Shown: positions 1-10,118 of the stretch, piece by piece
Numbering within the stretch: position 1 is the first letter of the stretch
Layout of the letters: each line of letters opens with the position of its first letter
Assembly: GCA_033816765.1 (NCBI GenBank)
Contig: CM066291.1
Span: forward strand, 930,001 to 994,000
Reading direction: 5' to 3'
DNA: 64,000 nucleotides
Source of the DNA: Nothopassalora personata
Taxonomy: Eukaryota > Ascomycota > Dothideomycetes > Mycosphaerellales > Mycosphaerellaceae
Translations under genes and position numbers: made by a program
The notes under the pieces: model-generated
The model's input: only the letters and a program-made list of their open reading frames with translations
Databases searched by the model: none
Told to the model about the DNA's origin: nothing

Positions 1-1424
1 CCACAGTTCGGCCTTGGGGTAGAGTTCCGCCGCAATCGACTGCTGGAAGTGACGCGCTTGCCTTCGAGTACATTCCGTATACTGCGCAAAGCAGCGACTC
101 TTGAGCAGACTCGAACGCTAGCTCTCGTTCACGGAGAGGCGAAGCGCTGTCTTCTGCGGCAACGGCCTTTGTTAAGAGCCCTCGGAGCAACGGGAGTCGC
201 CGCCGAGCTTGGAGTTATCCCTCAGCCGTCTGCTGCACCGGCGCGATTTCACAAAACTTCAGTATGTTTGCAAGTGCGGTGGTGCTTCGGCCCCAGGTCT
301 AGATGTCCACAGCAGAGACGGACACTTGGGCATTTGCTAGATTGCGGGACTCTCATAGTATCTCGAAGCCGGGCACCACCTCGAAGCCCTATCAGATCTT
401 TGCACACCAGATCCTTCGCGGGGAGTCAACCTAGGCCACGCAGAAAGGGCACCTCTCGAAAGCAAGCGATCTGGTGATGTCTGAAGGGCTGAGCCACCGC
501 TGAACAGGGAGGCGTCGGCTTGCAGACATCATCCCAAAGCCAACCCACTAGCCGAATCGTCCAGACATAGCGTCAAAGGCATCACTGCCGCTCCATCATA
601 GTTCGAGACCCTACCCTTTGTGTTCCCAGCGTCCAACGTATGCTCGAAGTTTGAAGAATTGGCATACCTCTGCACTCAGGCGCAGCATCGATATCCTGCG
701 GTTACGCTTCGCGATGTTGCTTCAATTCTTGTCATGTCGGTGCCGAACGTCTCTGATTGCTGGACTTCCTACAGCCTACGTGTATCCTCTTTTCCAACAG
801 CATCACACCAAGTCTCTCGGCTCTTACTTCCTCGACGGTACCTGTCTGTAGTAGCAATAGTTCATTCTACCTCGCCCTTTCTTTCACTGGACCCGTGTGG
901 GAAGCTTGCTCTTTCTACCCTTGGAGGAGAAGGTGAAGTTCAGCCAGCCTCCACTTTCCCAGTTTCCTTGGCACAGACCCGGGTGGACATGTGAAGCGGA
1001 TACGTCATGTTGGGCCGCGACCGCTCGATTCCCACATGGATAACCAACATGGACTGTGGTGTTTCAAGAGCCCAAGGTTCTTCTTCGCAGTTCTTCCATG
1101 ATGACTGCTTGAGCCCAAGGACGAAATCAGTAGTGTGAGGCCGGACCTCACCGAGAGCTACGCGAGGAACCCGATCGGGCAGCCACCGTGCGACTAAACG
1201 GAGCAGAAGGCAACAACGCACAAGGCACATCCTTGCACTGCCAGCCTCACTGGAGTCACTGCCCATCTGTTAGAACCTACCTCTGCCGTCTATCTGCAGG
1301 CTTTTTGATCCTCCCACCGAACGACCTGATCCACCACAATCACCAAAGCTACCACCACAATCCGACGAGTCGGCATTGCGGAGGTGTGACACACCCGTAG
1401 CAGACAAAGGAAACAACAACAGCT
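1..1424. other. Intergenic, no gene recognised
   Basis: Short open frames occur on both strands but none has recognisable protein character, and several begin without ATG. The last ~200 bp are rich in CA/AC (1330-1425) and probably serve as 5' leader and promoter of the gene that starts at 1425. The left end may also hold the flank of a gene outside the window. Confidence 0.5.
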
Positions 1425-3254
1425 ATGTCGCGCTACAGATCCTCCGGAGACGACCTGGCGTACGGCGAGATCCCACAGCGATGGGACCGCGAACGCTTCG
1501 AGCGCTTCAGTCGCGGGCCGCCACCACCACCGACCAGAGGATATGAGGAGGACATTCGTTTCAAGCGTCCGGGTCGCCGCGAGATCGATATTGCTATAGC
1601 AGATCGTGAGCCAAGCCGCGGACCACGACCCTGGGAGCGTGAGCGGTACTTCGAGGAAGACAGGGCACGTTCGAGGCCAAGGCGACGAACAGACCGTGAG
1701 CTATTTGGCGACATGGACCCGCGTGAGGTCGCTGAGATGGCCCTCACGCCTTACCGACCACGAGACGACTTTGAGCACGGCCGACCACCTCCACGGCCTG
1801 GACTTGTGCGACGTCAAAGTAGTCTGGATACGTTTGACAGAAAGCCCGCTCGCTATGAGAGAGATGAGTACCGTATTCCTGCTTATCAGCCAGTGCCTTT
1901 GCCAATTCGTCGCTACCGGGATGTATGGGAGGAAGAGCGATACAGAGACGAGCCAGAGGACTACCGTGAGGTGGAGATTCACCGCGAACGCTCAGTTCAC
2001 CGGCGACGGCCTCCAAAGAGTGAGCGCTCTGTTAAAGGGGAGAAGAAGGAGACTCACTATCACCACTCCCATCACTCTGACGAGACCAGTTCGAGCAGCA
2101 GCTCAAGCTTCACGGATATCGATGAGGTCAAGAGTGTCAAGAGCAAAGCACCCAGTAAAGCCGCGAGTAAAGCGCCATCTAAGGCTCCAAGTAAAGCTCC
2201 AACGAAGGTGTCGAGCCGGCGAAGTCGAGCCCCCAGTGTGCATGAGAGCATACACGAGACAGAGATCGAAGAGGATATCGTTGAGGCGCCGCCGCCGCCG
2301 CCACCGCGTAGTATGCACGAGACAAGCATACACGAGACAGCGTTTGAAGAGAGTGTGCGCGAGGAGCGCAGGTTCAAGAAAGGCAAGACAAGAATGCCAA
2401 AGCGACTTGTACGACGGGAGGCGATCATGGATCTTGGCTACCCATTCGATGAAGAAGAAGACTTCTTTGTTCTGCGCATCGCGTTGGAAAAAGAACAGAT
2501 CGACGAAGTGATTCACATCTCTGAGACATACAAGGATGGTGGTAAGTGTGAACCTGGTCGAGCTGGCGCAAAGCCTTTTGCTGACCCACCGGATGCAGAG
2601 AAGAAGAAAGTGTACCACTTTGAGGAGAAGACTGAAGAGACAACCGGGGTCCCTCCACCTCCAATAGGCGAGCACGAACACATCGAGCGTACCGAGTGGA
2701 TCAACCCGCCCAGTATTGCCTATGCACGATCGCATCGGGCCAAGTCAGTCAGAGAGTCATCGCCCACCATGACCAGCATCAGCAGACGATCTCCACCACG
2801 ATCCAAGTCACGTGGAGGTACTGTCTATGAAGAACGCAAGACGGTCATCGAAGAAACTCGCTCACCACCTCCACCTGCTCCACCAGGCCCACCAGATCTC
2901 TACGAAGAACGAAAGACTATCATAGAAGAGCGCTCACCAAACCACAACTCGGGCACCCTCGTCCTCGCCGAACAGCCCCACCGCAGCGATCGTGACATCA
3001 ACGGCGAGATCCGAGCACTGGAGGCCGAACGCCGCGCCCTCCGCCTTGAGCGCGAGGCCGAAGAAAGACGCGATCTGGCCTTGCGACTACGAGCACATCC
3101 AGAGGAAGAATACCAGCTCGTTGAGTACCGAGAGCGCAGCAGACCACGGGAAGAGCTGGTCGTGTACGAGCGCGAGCGTAGTCCGCCGCGTAATGTCATA
3201 CGAGTTGAGAAAGATCGGAAAGGTAGGATGGCTCTGGTTCGGTCTGCACACTAA
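1425..3254 (+). CDS. Charged, disordered DUF8035-like fungal protein
   Basis: Single-exon gene of 609 codons with an ATG start. The protein is dominated by Arg/Glu/Asp and Pro and looks intrinsically disordered: an RxRE-rich N-terminal half, a His/Ser patch (around residue 220-235), repeated K-A-P-S units (residues ~245-265) and polyproline. At residues ~320-370 lies an ordered segment with the pattern KTRMPKRLV...DLGYPF...IDEVIHISE. I associate this with the fungal DUF8035 domain, whose function is unknown. Two copies of a YEERKT(V/I)IEE motif follow at ~466 and ~492, then a coiled-coil-like ERRALRLEREAEERR stretch near 530. The C-terminus ends GRMALVRSAH, as I remember for this family. The family assignment is from memory; the role is not known. 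No neighbour suggests one. Confidence 0.8.
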   Translation: MSRYRSSGDDLAYGEIPQRWDRERFERFSRGPPPPPTRGYEEDIRFKRPGRREIDIAIADREPSRGPRPWERERYFEEDRARSRPRRRTDRELFGDMDPREVAEMALTPYRPRDDFEHGRPPPRPGLVRRQSSLDTFDRKPARYERDEYRIPAYQPVPLPIRRYRDVWEEERYRDEPEDYREVEIHRERSVHRRRPPKSERSVKGEKKETHYHHSHHSDETSSSSSSSFTDIDEVKSVKSKAPSKAASKAPSKAPSKAPTKVSSRRSRAPSVHESIHETEIEEDIVEAPPPPPPRSMHETSIHETAFEESVREERRFKKGKTRMPKRLVRREAIMDLGYPFDEEEDFFVLRIALEKEQIDEVIHISETYKDGGKCEPGRAGAKPFADPPDAEKKKVYHFEEKTEETTGVPPPPIGEHEHIERTEWINPPSIAYARSHRAKSVRESSPTMTSISRRSPPRSKSRGGTVYEERKTVIEETRSPPPPAPPGPPDLYEERKTIIEERSPNHNSGTLVLAEQPHRSDRDINGEIRALEAERRALRLEREAEERRDLALRLRAHPEEEYQLVEYRERSRPREELVVYERERSPPRNVIRVEKDRKGRMALVRSAH

Positions 3255-3663
3255 GTGGCTCTGGGTGGGTGCGTGTTTCTACCGAACTCTTGCATGCTCA
3301 GCCACTACCTCTTCCTCCCGTCACACGCTTGTACGCTGAAGGACTCTGGCTGACGATGTTGTGCCCTGCAGAGAAGCGGAGGGCGAAGATTGTTGCGGCT
3401 GCCATGGCGACATTGACGTAGAGGCGAAGCACCGAGACCAGTGTTTAGAAGAGGTGGAAGCCTTCATGGCTGAGGCGCATCAGCGTGATCATATAAGCGT
3501 TCGAGTGCACGAGGAGACGTCAGTGAATGGAGGGGGGGCAAAACTTTCAGCGAGGATACAGCAATTTGTAGGGACAACGGCAGCATATTTCACGAATGAG
3601 CGCAGATACGAATATCATTGAACTTCCCAACCAGACACGTCCTCATATTCCTTCAACATCCAC
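3255..3663. other. Intergenic between convergent genes
   Basis: About 400 bp between the 3' ends of the flanking genes. It should contain both 3' UTRs. No coding or repeat signal was seen. Confidence 0.4.
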
Positions 3664-4709
3664 TCACTCATCCTTCCTCAGCGAAGTGCTGGGCGCCATT
3701 GAATTGAGCACCGGCTGCCCCAAGTCCAAATCCGGAGTGACCATTCTCCGCCACTCCTCCTGTGTCAGACTCTCAAAATCAGTAGCTCCATCCCGTATAG
3801 AATCCCCATAATCAACCCCAGGCTGAAGGACAATCGGCTCAGCCGCTGGATAAGGCCTCGCCAGAAGATCGAAGACAGGTCCGACTTTCACCTCGACCGC
3901 TGCCGAGAATGGACAGCTATACTTCACGACGACGGCGGCATCGAACTGGAGCGGTAGACCATCTTTCTGGCGTGGATCCTCCCTGCGAAAGGTGTCAGAA
4001 TAAGAGAGAGCATGGGGGGGAAAGTCAGAATGGGATAGCAGGACCTCAACCAAAAGCGCGCAAGATTCGGTTCAGTATGTTCATGATCACTAAAGTCCGC
4101 GCCCTCGACGCTCGCGATGAAATGGCGTCCATACGATCCGCTGATTCCGGCAGAGAGGGCTGGGTTGGGTGTGATCACGAGCGGTCCTGCGATGGAGTTG
4201 GCGGAGAGCGTTGCTGTGTACTACCTGTTGCACCAGCACCAGCATTCCATTAGCTCTCACCACATCTCCTTCGAGAGAGTCCTATCCTGGGGAGAATTGT
4301 ATCCTCACCAACTCCTCTTCTCCTCCGTCCCCTCGCTCGCAAGATGCTTCGGCCCAAAATCCACCACCGCAGGATCTCGCGCAGCGAGGTCTGGCCCCTG
4401 CACACTGGCCTCCGTAGCCGCGAACGTAATCTTTATATCCGCCTTTTCAAATCTCCAGCGTGGGTTGGAACCCAGAAACTGGAATCTGAATCCGATCAAG
4501 GCAGCTGGAGAGCTGCGGAAGTAGCCGTACTGGACTCGCGTGAGGTTGGTGATGAGGCTGAGTTCTCCGAGGTCGCGGTGGGCGACTTTGACGCGGGAGT
4601 GGCATTGGGAGAGGTGGTGGTCTTCGACTTTGCCGCCGTGGCGGAGGACTCGTTCGTCGATGATGTCGAGGGAGTGAAAGGTGGTGTGGCGTTCGTAGGG
4701 GTTGGGCAT
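3664..4709 (-). CDS. Hypothetical protein, three exons
   Basis: Proposed exons are 4313-4709, 4051-4213 and 3664-3982 (879 nt, 292 aa). The start is the ATG at 4709 (MPNPYERHTTF). Exon 1 encodes a compact segment (HSLDIIDERVLRHGG, then TNLTRVQYGYFRSSPAA) that looks like an ordered beta-rich domain. Intron 2 is well supported: it ends in a pyrimidine-rich CTTTCGCAG and restores the frame to FWEDPRQKDGLP. Its donor GTTGAG is weak. Intron 1 also needs a weak donor (GTTGGT) because the stronger GTGAGG nearby gives the wrong phase, so this junction is tentative. No known domain was recognised and no function is proposed. Confidence 0.55.
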
Positions 4710-4953
4710 GGTGGGTGGTAGGGTGTGTGGGAGAGCTGATGGCACAGATACTGGAGGGGAGGTAAGTTGCAATGTTCAAGTTTGACGTGCGAGGTGCAAG
4801 AGGGCACGCATTGTGCAATCATGTGGTCCTGCCTCACATTGTCGGGCCATGTCGTGTTGCCGCCCTTGCCGGCTGGCGCTAATCGAGGAAAGCAAGGCAG
4901 GCGCACAGGCGTGTCTGATCAACGATTGTTGGTTACTGCTATTCATCCATCAT

Positions 4954-7639
4954 CTACCACGTTTTCGGCCCAAACTTCTCCCCGTCAGCAACAGTCCGTC
5001 TGAACGCCGTGCCAAGAGCATCCATTGTCTCAAGGACCGTCGTATTGCCCCACCATTGTGGCACTGTCGCTCCAGGCAGCGTGATGGCCAAGAAGATGAC
5101 AATAGCGGAGATCAACAGGCCACAATCAAGAGCAGCAGCAGTGAGATAGTTATAATGCGACCACCACCCATAGAGACGCCTCCTGATCCCGTAGTTGAAG
5201 ATCAAGCCAACAATAGCCCAAGACGAGAACGATAGTGGGGTGGCGGGTGGAAGCCATGACATGGCCCCTAGCATAACTGTAAGGATTAGAGGGTCAGTAG
5301 ATGCTCAGCAGCCAGGATTGTAGGTACTCTCTGGAAACACTCACCCGGTGCATGCAGCCACCTCAGCTTCTTAGATGGGTAAGTCCTGAGCAGAAGGTAA
5401 AAGGCAACAGGTAACAGAGCACCAACGAGCCAGAAGTAGTTGAACGAAGAATATATCGATCCAGCACCGAACATCCGTCGCGGGCCAATAAGTCCCCATA
5501 CGATACTCGAGCTGAAGAATGTTCGTCCGTTCGGACAGGTGAAGTGATCTTTCTGTTCGGCTTCACATACCCCATCGATCGTCCCCAGCGACCAGTTCAT
5601 GGTGGCAATTTGCACAATCGCTGCCCAGCATGTCGCCGCGACTTGGCAAGCGAACGTCGTCCTCGGAGCAATCTTCATATAGTGCGCGAACTTCAGATCT
5701 TGCGTATAGGTCTGAGCCTGGCCCAGGACGATCGTGCCGTAGACCTTGAAGATCCTGACACCAATAGGCTTGCCAGGCATCATAAAGTAAAAGCAAAAGG
5801 TTCAATGTCAGTACATGTCTCAGACGTGGAGGAAGGCGCCTAGAACCCTTCGGTCTACTTACACCGGCCAGGAAGGGTGAGAGGACGTTCAAGCTGAGCA
5901 TAATGTTCGTGATCCCAAGGATCATGCAACTGGGGATGACGAAAACCAGAGCAAGGATGATGCTCACGAAATAAGCCCACCATGGCAGTCGAGAGCTGTA
6001 CCCAAGTATAGTGCCAAGGCCCAGAAAGACCGAGACGATGAACAGGACCAGATACCACCAGTCAGGCGCCTCGCGATATTTAGCCGAGTTGCATGTGGAC
6101 GTCTGGCTCCTGATTCCTTGCTGCCTGGAGTCGGTACCATATTTCCTTGCCATGGAAGAGGCCCGTGTGCACCACCCCAGCGGTCAACGCTGCAAAGGAT
6201 AGGCCGTAGTTGAGCGCGAAGGTAGGCGCCAAGAAGAGTGGCGAGTAGTTCTTGTACTTCTGCAGGTCGAAGGTGAAATTGTCTCCCATGATCTGAGTCA
6301 CGTTGTACTGACTTTGCGTATTGTCGAACGTTGTTGACGTGTTGATAGGCAGATACTCAGAGAAGAGTGCTCCGGAGTAGCTGATCCCTATAGTGCTAAT
6401 GATCACGAAGACCATCAGGCCGACCAGAGTGTTGAAATGTGAGAACGTCGGCGATAGCAATGGATCGCCCAGATATGACATGACATACGTCCAGTCGAAG
6501 GTCAGCGGTAGCAGTGATAGCCCAGTGAATCCTCCGAAGAGCTGATTGACCACGGCGTTGTTGGGTGCGATCCATGTAGGGAAGCTGAAGACCGCAAGCC
6601 CTTGCCATATTACTCCAGGAAACCAGTACCATACAAACGAGGCTATGGATACGTAGGCGAAGTAACGATAACCGGATATCTTCCAGCCGTTCGTGCTTGC
6701 TGGGTCCATCCGTTTTCGGTCGTGGAGGGCGTATAGGAGAGATGTCATCGAGAAGTTCGCAGGCCAGATCAGAGCTGCAGGCCAGACCAGGAAGCGTCTG
6801 AACATTCCTGATATCGCGATACCGATGAGTTGCGAGCTCAACGTGAACAATAGTTGGAAGCCCCAGCCAAGATGCAGATTGTACAGTGGCTTGGCGTCAA
6901 GTGCTAGTTAGGCATCCGTGGAGTATGCATACCCGTATGTGACTAGGCATATTCAGCGGCTGCTTCATGAGCTTAGCTGTTGGCATTCAGCTTGACGTAC
7001 CGTTTGCCATTAGCGTGATCACGGCATGTTCCTTGATAGTGAACCTGTCAAGCGGTCAATAATAGGTTCGTACGAGCATTGATCTCTGGGCGCTGACCCA
7101 CGGTCCAGTATTCAGTGACCACGAGACGCCAAAGGTGTTGAATCTCTTCGAAGGCATGACACGTGCCCACAAGCAACCGACAGGATACACCAGCAGCATG
7201 ATCACGACTGTCGGTATGGTAATTGCCGGATTTCGCATGCTAAGGAACATGTTGACAGCAGCGGCGACGGTGACAAAGAAGAATCCTGCGGAGAAAGCAA
7301 ATTGTCTTAGCGAGCCACATTCTCGATCCGTCCCTGCTCTTCGTGAGCCTTACCTAAAATCCATGCTCGGAGTGTATTGGCGACTTCTTCGCCATCAGTG
7401 TTCCGCACAGCAGCTCTGACTGACTCATAGGGAGAGTCCTCTAGGAATGTTTTCTCCACTTCAATGGCTTTCTCTATGCTGTGATTCCGGGCGGCTTCCC
7501 GCAGTGCTCCCACAGCATCTTCAGGTAGATTGGGATCGAATTGATGAGTCTTCTCGATGGTCTTTGCTTCTGAAATGACTTGTTCCTGGACTGCTACATC
7601 GTTCTTGTCGGGCAGGACTTCGCCTTCAATCACTTCCAT
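4954..7639 (-). pseudogene. Oligopeptide transporter (OPT family), disrupted
   Basis: The protein sequence is clearly an OPT-family proton-coupled oligopeptide transporter: a soluble N-terminus, then about 14 hydrophobic segments with NPAITIP, NYSPLFLAPTFALNYG, GQAQTYTQDLK and FTCPNGRTFFSSSIVWG. Exons run 7354-7639, 7102-7285, 7001-7044, 6942 downward, then to 5863, from ~5786, and 4954-5278. All early junctions are canonical and in phase. Three lesions break it. An in-frame TAA (6908-6910) sits between STDA and LALDAKPLYN. A frame change of -2 or +1 lies at ~6087, between EPDVHMQL and KYREAPDWW, where both sides match the family. The expected acceptor before MMPGKPIG (5787-5788) reads AC instead of AG. 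Upstream the frame meets a TGA, so no other site retains PGKP. It is a recent pseudogene, unless the sequence has errors. Confidence 0.8.
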
Positions 7640-10118
7640 GGTTACATGCTGAATAGTGTCATCGCTCTTCGTGGCGAACAGCAGCCTCACCTCTATTCCA
7701 GGCGATCAATGACGCCACTTTGCGAATGTCGCATGTACGCATCCACATGCCCGTTATGGCCGATCAGTAGAGATCAGAGATGAGCGAGCAAGTGATGCGG
7801 TTCCACGATAAAGTCGTACCGCGGGGAGCACGAGGTAGCATCAAGTTGTACATATTCGTATCTAGTGCCCCGGGCTTATCGAAGCCTAGAAATGCAATCT
7901 GCTGATCAGTAGCCCTCGTCCCAAGCAGCGTTCACGAGGGAAGTGGTGGAGAGACCGACAAAAGCGGGCAGAGCTAATGCTGATCAGGCAAGTCGATATG
8001 AGCAGTACAGGGTGTTGCAGTACTTCCTCGCAGCAGTCAGGATAAGGCCATGGTCCCGAACAAACATAGGCCGCCATCGATAGGCCAAGCAGATGTTAGG
8101 CGATACAGTGAAAGAATATGCGGCGACGGATGTTCCCGTCTAGCGAGCAGTCGACGATGCCATTGGCGTGCATGTGCAAACGATGTAGACCTTGTGCAAT
8201 ATGTTGGTCCGGCAGTTGGAAACAAGCATTCGAGGTGGAGGGAGGAAGAGCCAACAAGGACCAGGCATAAACGGCTAAAAGCGGAGCATCACGTAACATA
8301 TACTGTTTGAGGACATGTACAAACAAGCTGCCACTCGTTGCAAGCCCATATGTCTTCAGCAGCTACGATTGCGAGCTGGAGCTCCAGCTGCGCATAATAA
8401 AAGCGCAGGTCTGTTCGCAGAAATTCCTCTTCCCTTTCATCCACCTTTCGGAGAGGTCGTCCAACGGCAGGATTCTGAGGGGCCCCAGCTGTCTCATTCT
8501 TTTGACATGCGAAGGGTGGCAACCGTCCGCCAGTACCATTCAACTCAGAGATGGAGTGTTCGATTCCTCCCTTCTCCAGTCTTTTTCATCAGTCCGTTGG
8601 CCTTGTCGCCGGCGGTTGGAGAAGAAGCCTCATCGTCGTTGCTCCTGTTGTCCTTCCCGGCGTGAACTCATCGTGATCTCCCTTGTGCTCCCTAATCGTT
8701 TTCGTTTGCATTGCCTGAGCCACTTCAACGGGTGGTCGTGAGTGTATCGGTGGTATCGGGTCTGCAGAAGAAGAGCACACGAGCGCTTGCCGACAACAGA
8801 CACAACCTACCATTCTTGCAGTAAAGACGGCTTTCGCTCTTGCCGTCCCACGGTCAGCGGTGATTTCGGCAGTGACATAGTCATCGAATTTCCACAGCTA
8901 GATGGATGCAATGTTGGAAGTCAGATGTCATACAACAGAGTCACGCAATACGGCCGACTCGTTGCGAGGATTGCGCCATCACGGTGGTATGGGTACCCCC
9001 CATCTTACAATATTCCAATCCACTGTCTCCTATCAGACTTCTCTTGCACCTCACCTCTTCTCAGCGGCGCGGCCTGGACACATAAAGCGGCATGCGCGGA
9101 CGGGTCTGACACTTTTTGGCTTCGCTGCCTCTCCAACATTGCCTCATCACGCCCAAAATCCTCCAGACCATTCCTTCTCGGATCTTACTCGGCAGCCTTG
9201 CATGTTTCACACATTCTGACGTCGAGCGGGCCGGTGAAGGCGCCACTCGTCCGCATTGCCGTCGAAGGCAGTGCGTAGCCTCCAGTCTGATGAAACCACC
9301 ACGGAGGCAACTCCTGCGGGTGGACGAGATGCGCGGAGAGGAGCGCTTCGGTCGGCGGGCGCCTTTGTCTTCCCTTGGTACCACCGGAGGCGACAGCACC
9401 AGTACTACAGATGGACGACAGCACCAGTACTACAGATGGACGACAGCACCAGTACTACAGATGGACGACAGCACCAGTACTACAGCGTGTACAGACAATT
9501 GCGCAGGTCATGTCACATGCCAAAGTACATCAAAGCCGTTGACCTCGCCGCCCGGAATTACAATCTCGATCTCTCACAAATCATGTTGCACAAATGTATG
9601 CGATATGATTGGCCGCTGCGTCCTTATCTCTGGGTAGGGGTACTCGGTCTTCTTGCACCTAAAGTCTAACCCTCACAGCTCGTTTCTCTTATGTACAGAA
9701 TTGCGCGTTTTACGTACAGATGCGTAAGATCTTAGCGAAGCTCACGCTTGTGCTCACATCTGAATCACCTCGCCCAGACGTCAGTCTGGTTGCTGGCTTG
9801 GCGCTGGGTGCCGCTGTGCGCGTATATCACCCACACAGCACACGACTCCCTGGCGCGCTTTTCGTTTTCGGTGAGGTATATTCCAACCACAAAAGTCCAC
9901 ATCGGGACTCGACGTTCCGTTCATGAGAGTATCACTCGGAGAGGAGCGTCGTCGACCAGTCGTCTCAATGACCCCCAAGACTCTTGACCACCTCATCTTC
10001 ATCTCTGCCCTTTGCGGCTCCTCCGACCACGCTTAGTGTTGGCCTTTGTCGCACCGCTGCGCTTCTTTGCTGATAAGCGCATCTATCACTCAATCACAGC
10101 CAGTTTCAGGTTGCAGAT
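7640..10118. other. Gene-poor 2.5 kb intergenic stretch
   Basis: No reading frame here looks like a protein on either strand. Apart from a 25-bp tandem repeat at 9391-9485 nothing structured was found. It separates the divergently transcribed transporter pseudogene and the Zn2Cys6 gene, so it must include both promoters. Confidence 0.45.
9391..9485. repeat. 25-bp minisatellite, 3.8 copies
   Basis: Direct tandem repeat with unit CGACAGCACCAGTACTACAG plus ATGGA, starting at 9391, 9416, 9441 and 9466. The copies are identical until the last one breaks off at 9485. The 25-bp period is not a multiple of three, which argues against selection as coding sequence. Confidence 0.95.

Noticed and set aside
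1606..2511. 301-codon frame overlapping the charged disordered protein gene
   Set aside because: Same strand, other frame, without a recognisable pattern; the DUF8035-like frame explains the region.
8530..8580. A GTTCGATTCC word resembling a tRNA T-loop
   Set aside because: No acceptor, D or anticodon stem could be paired around it.
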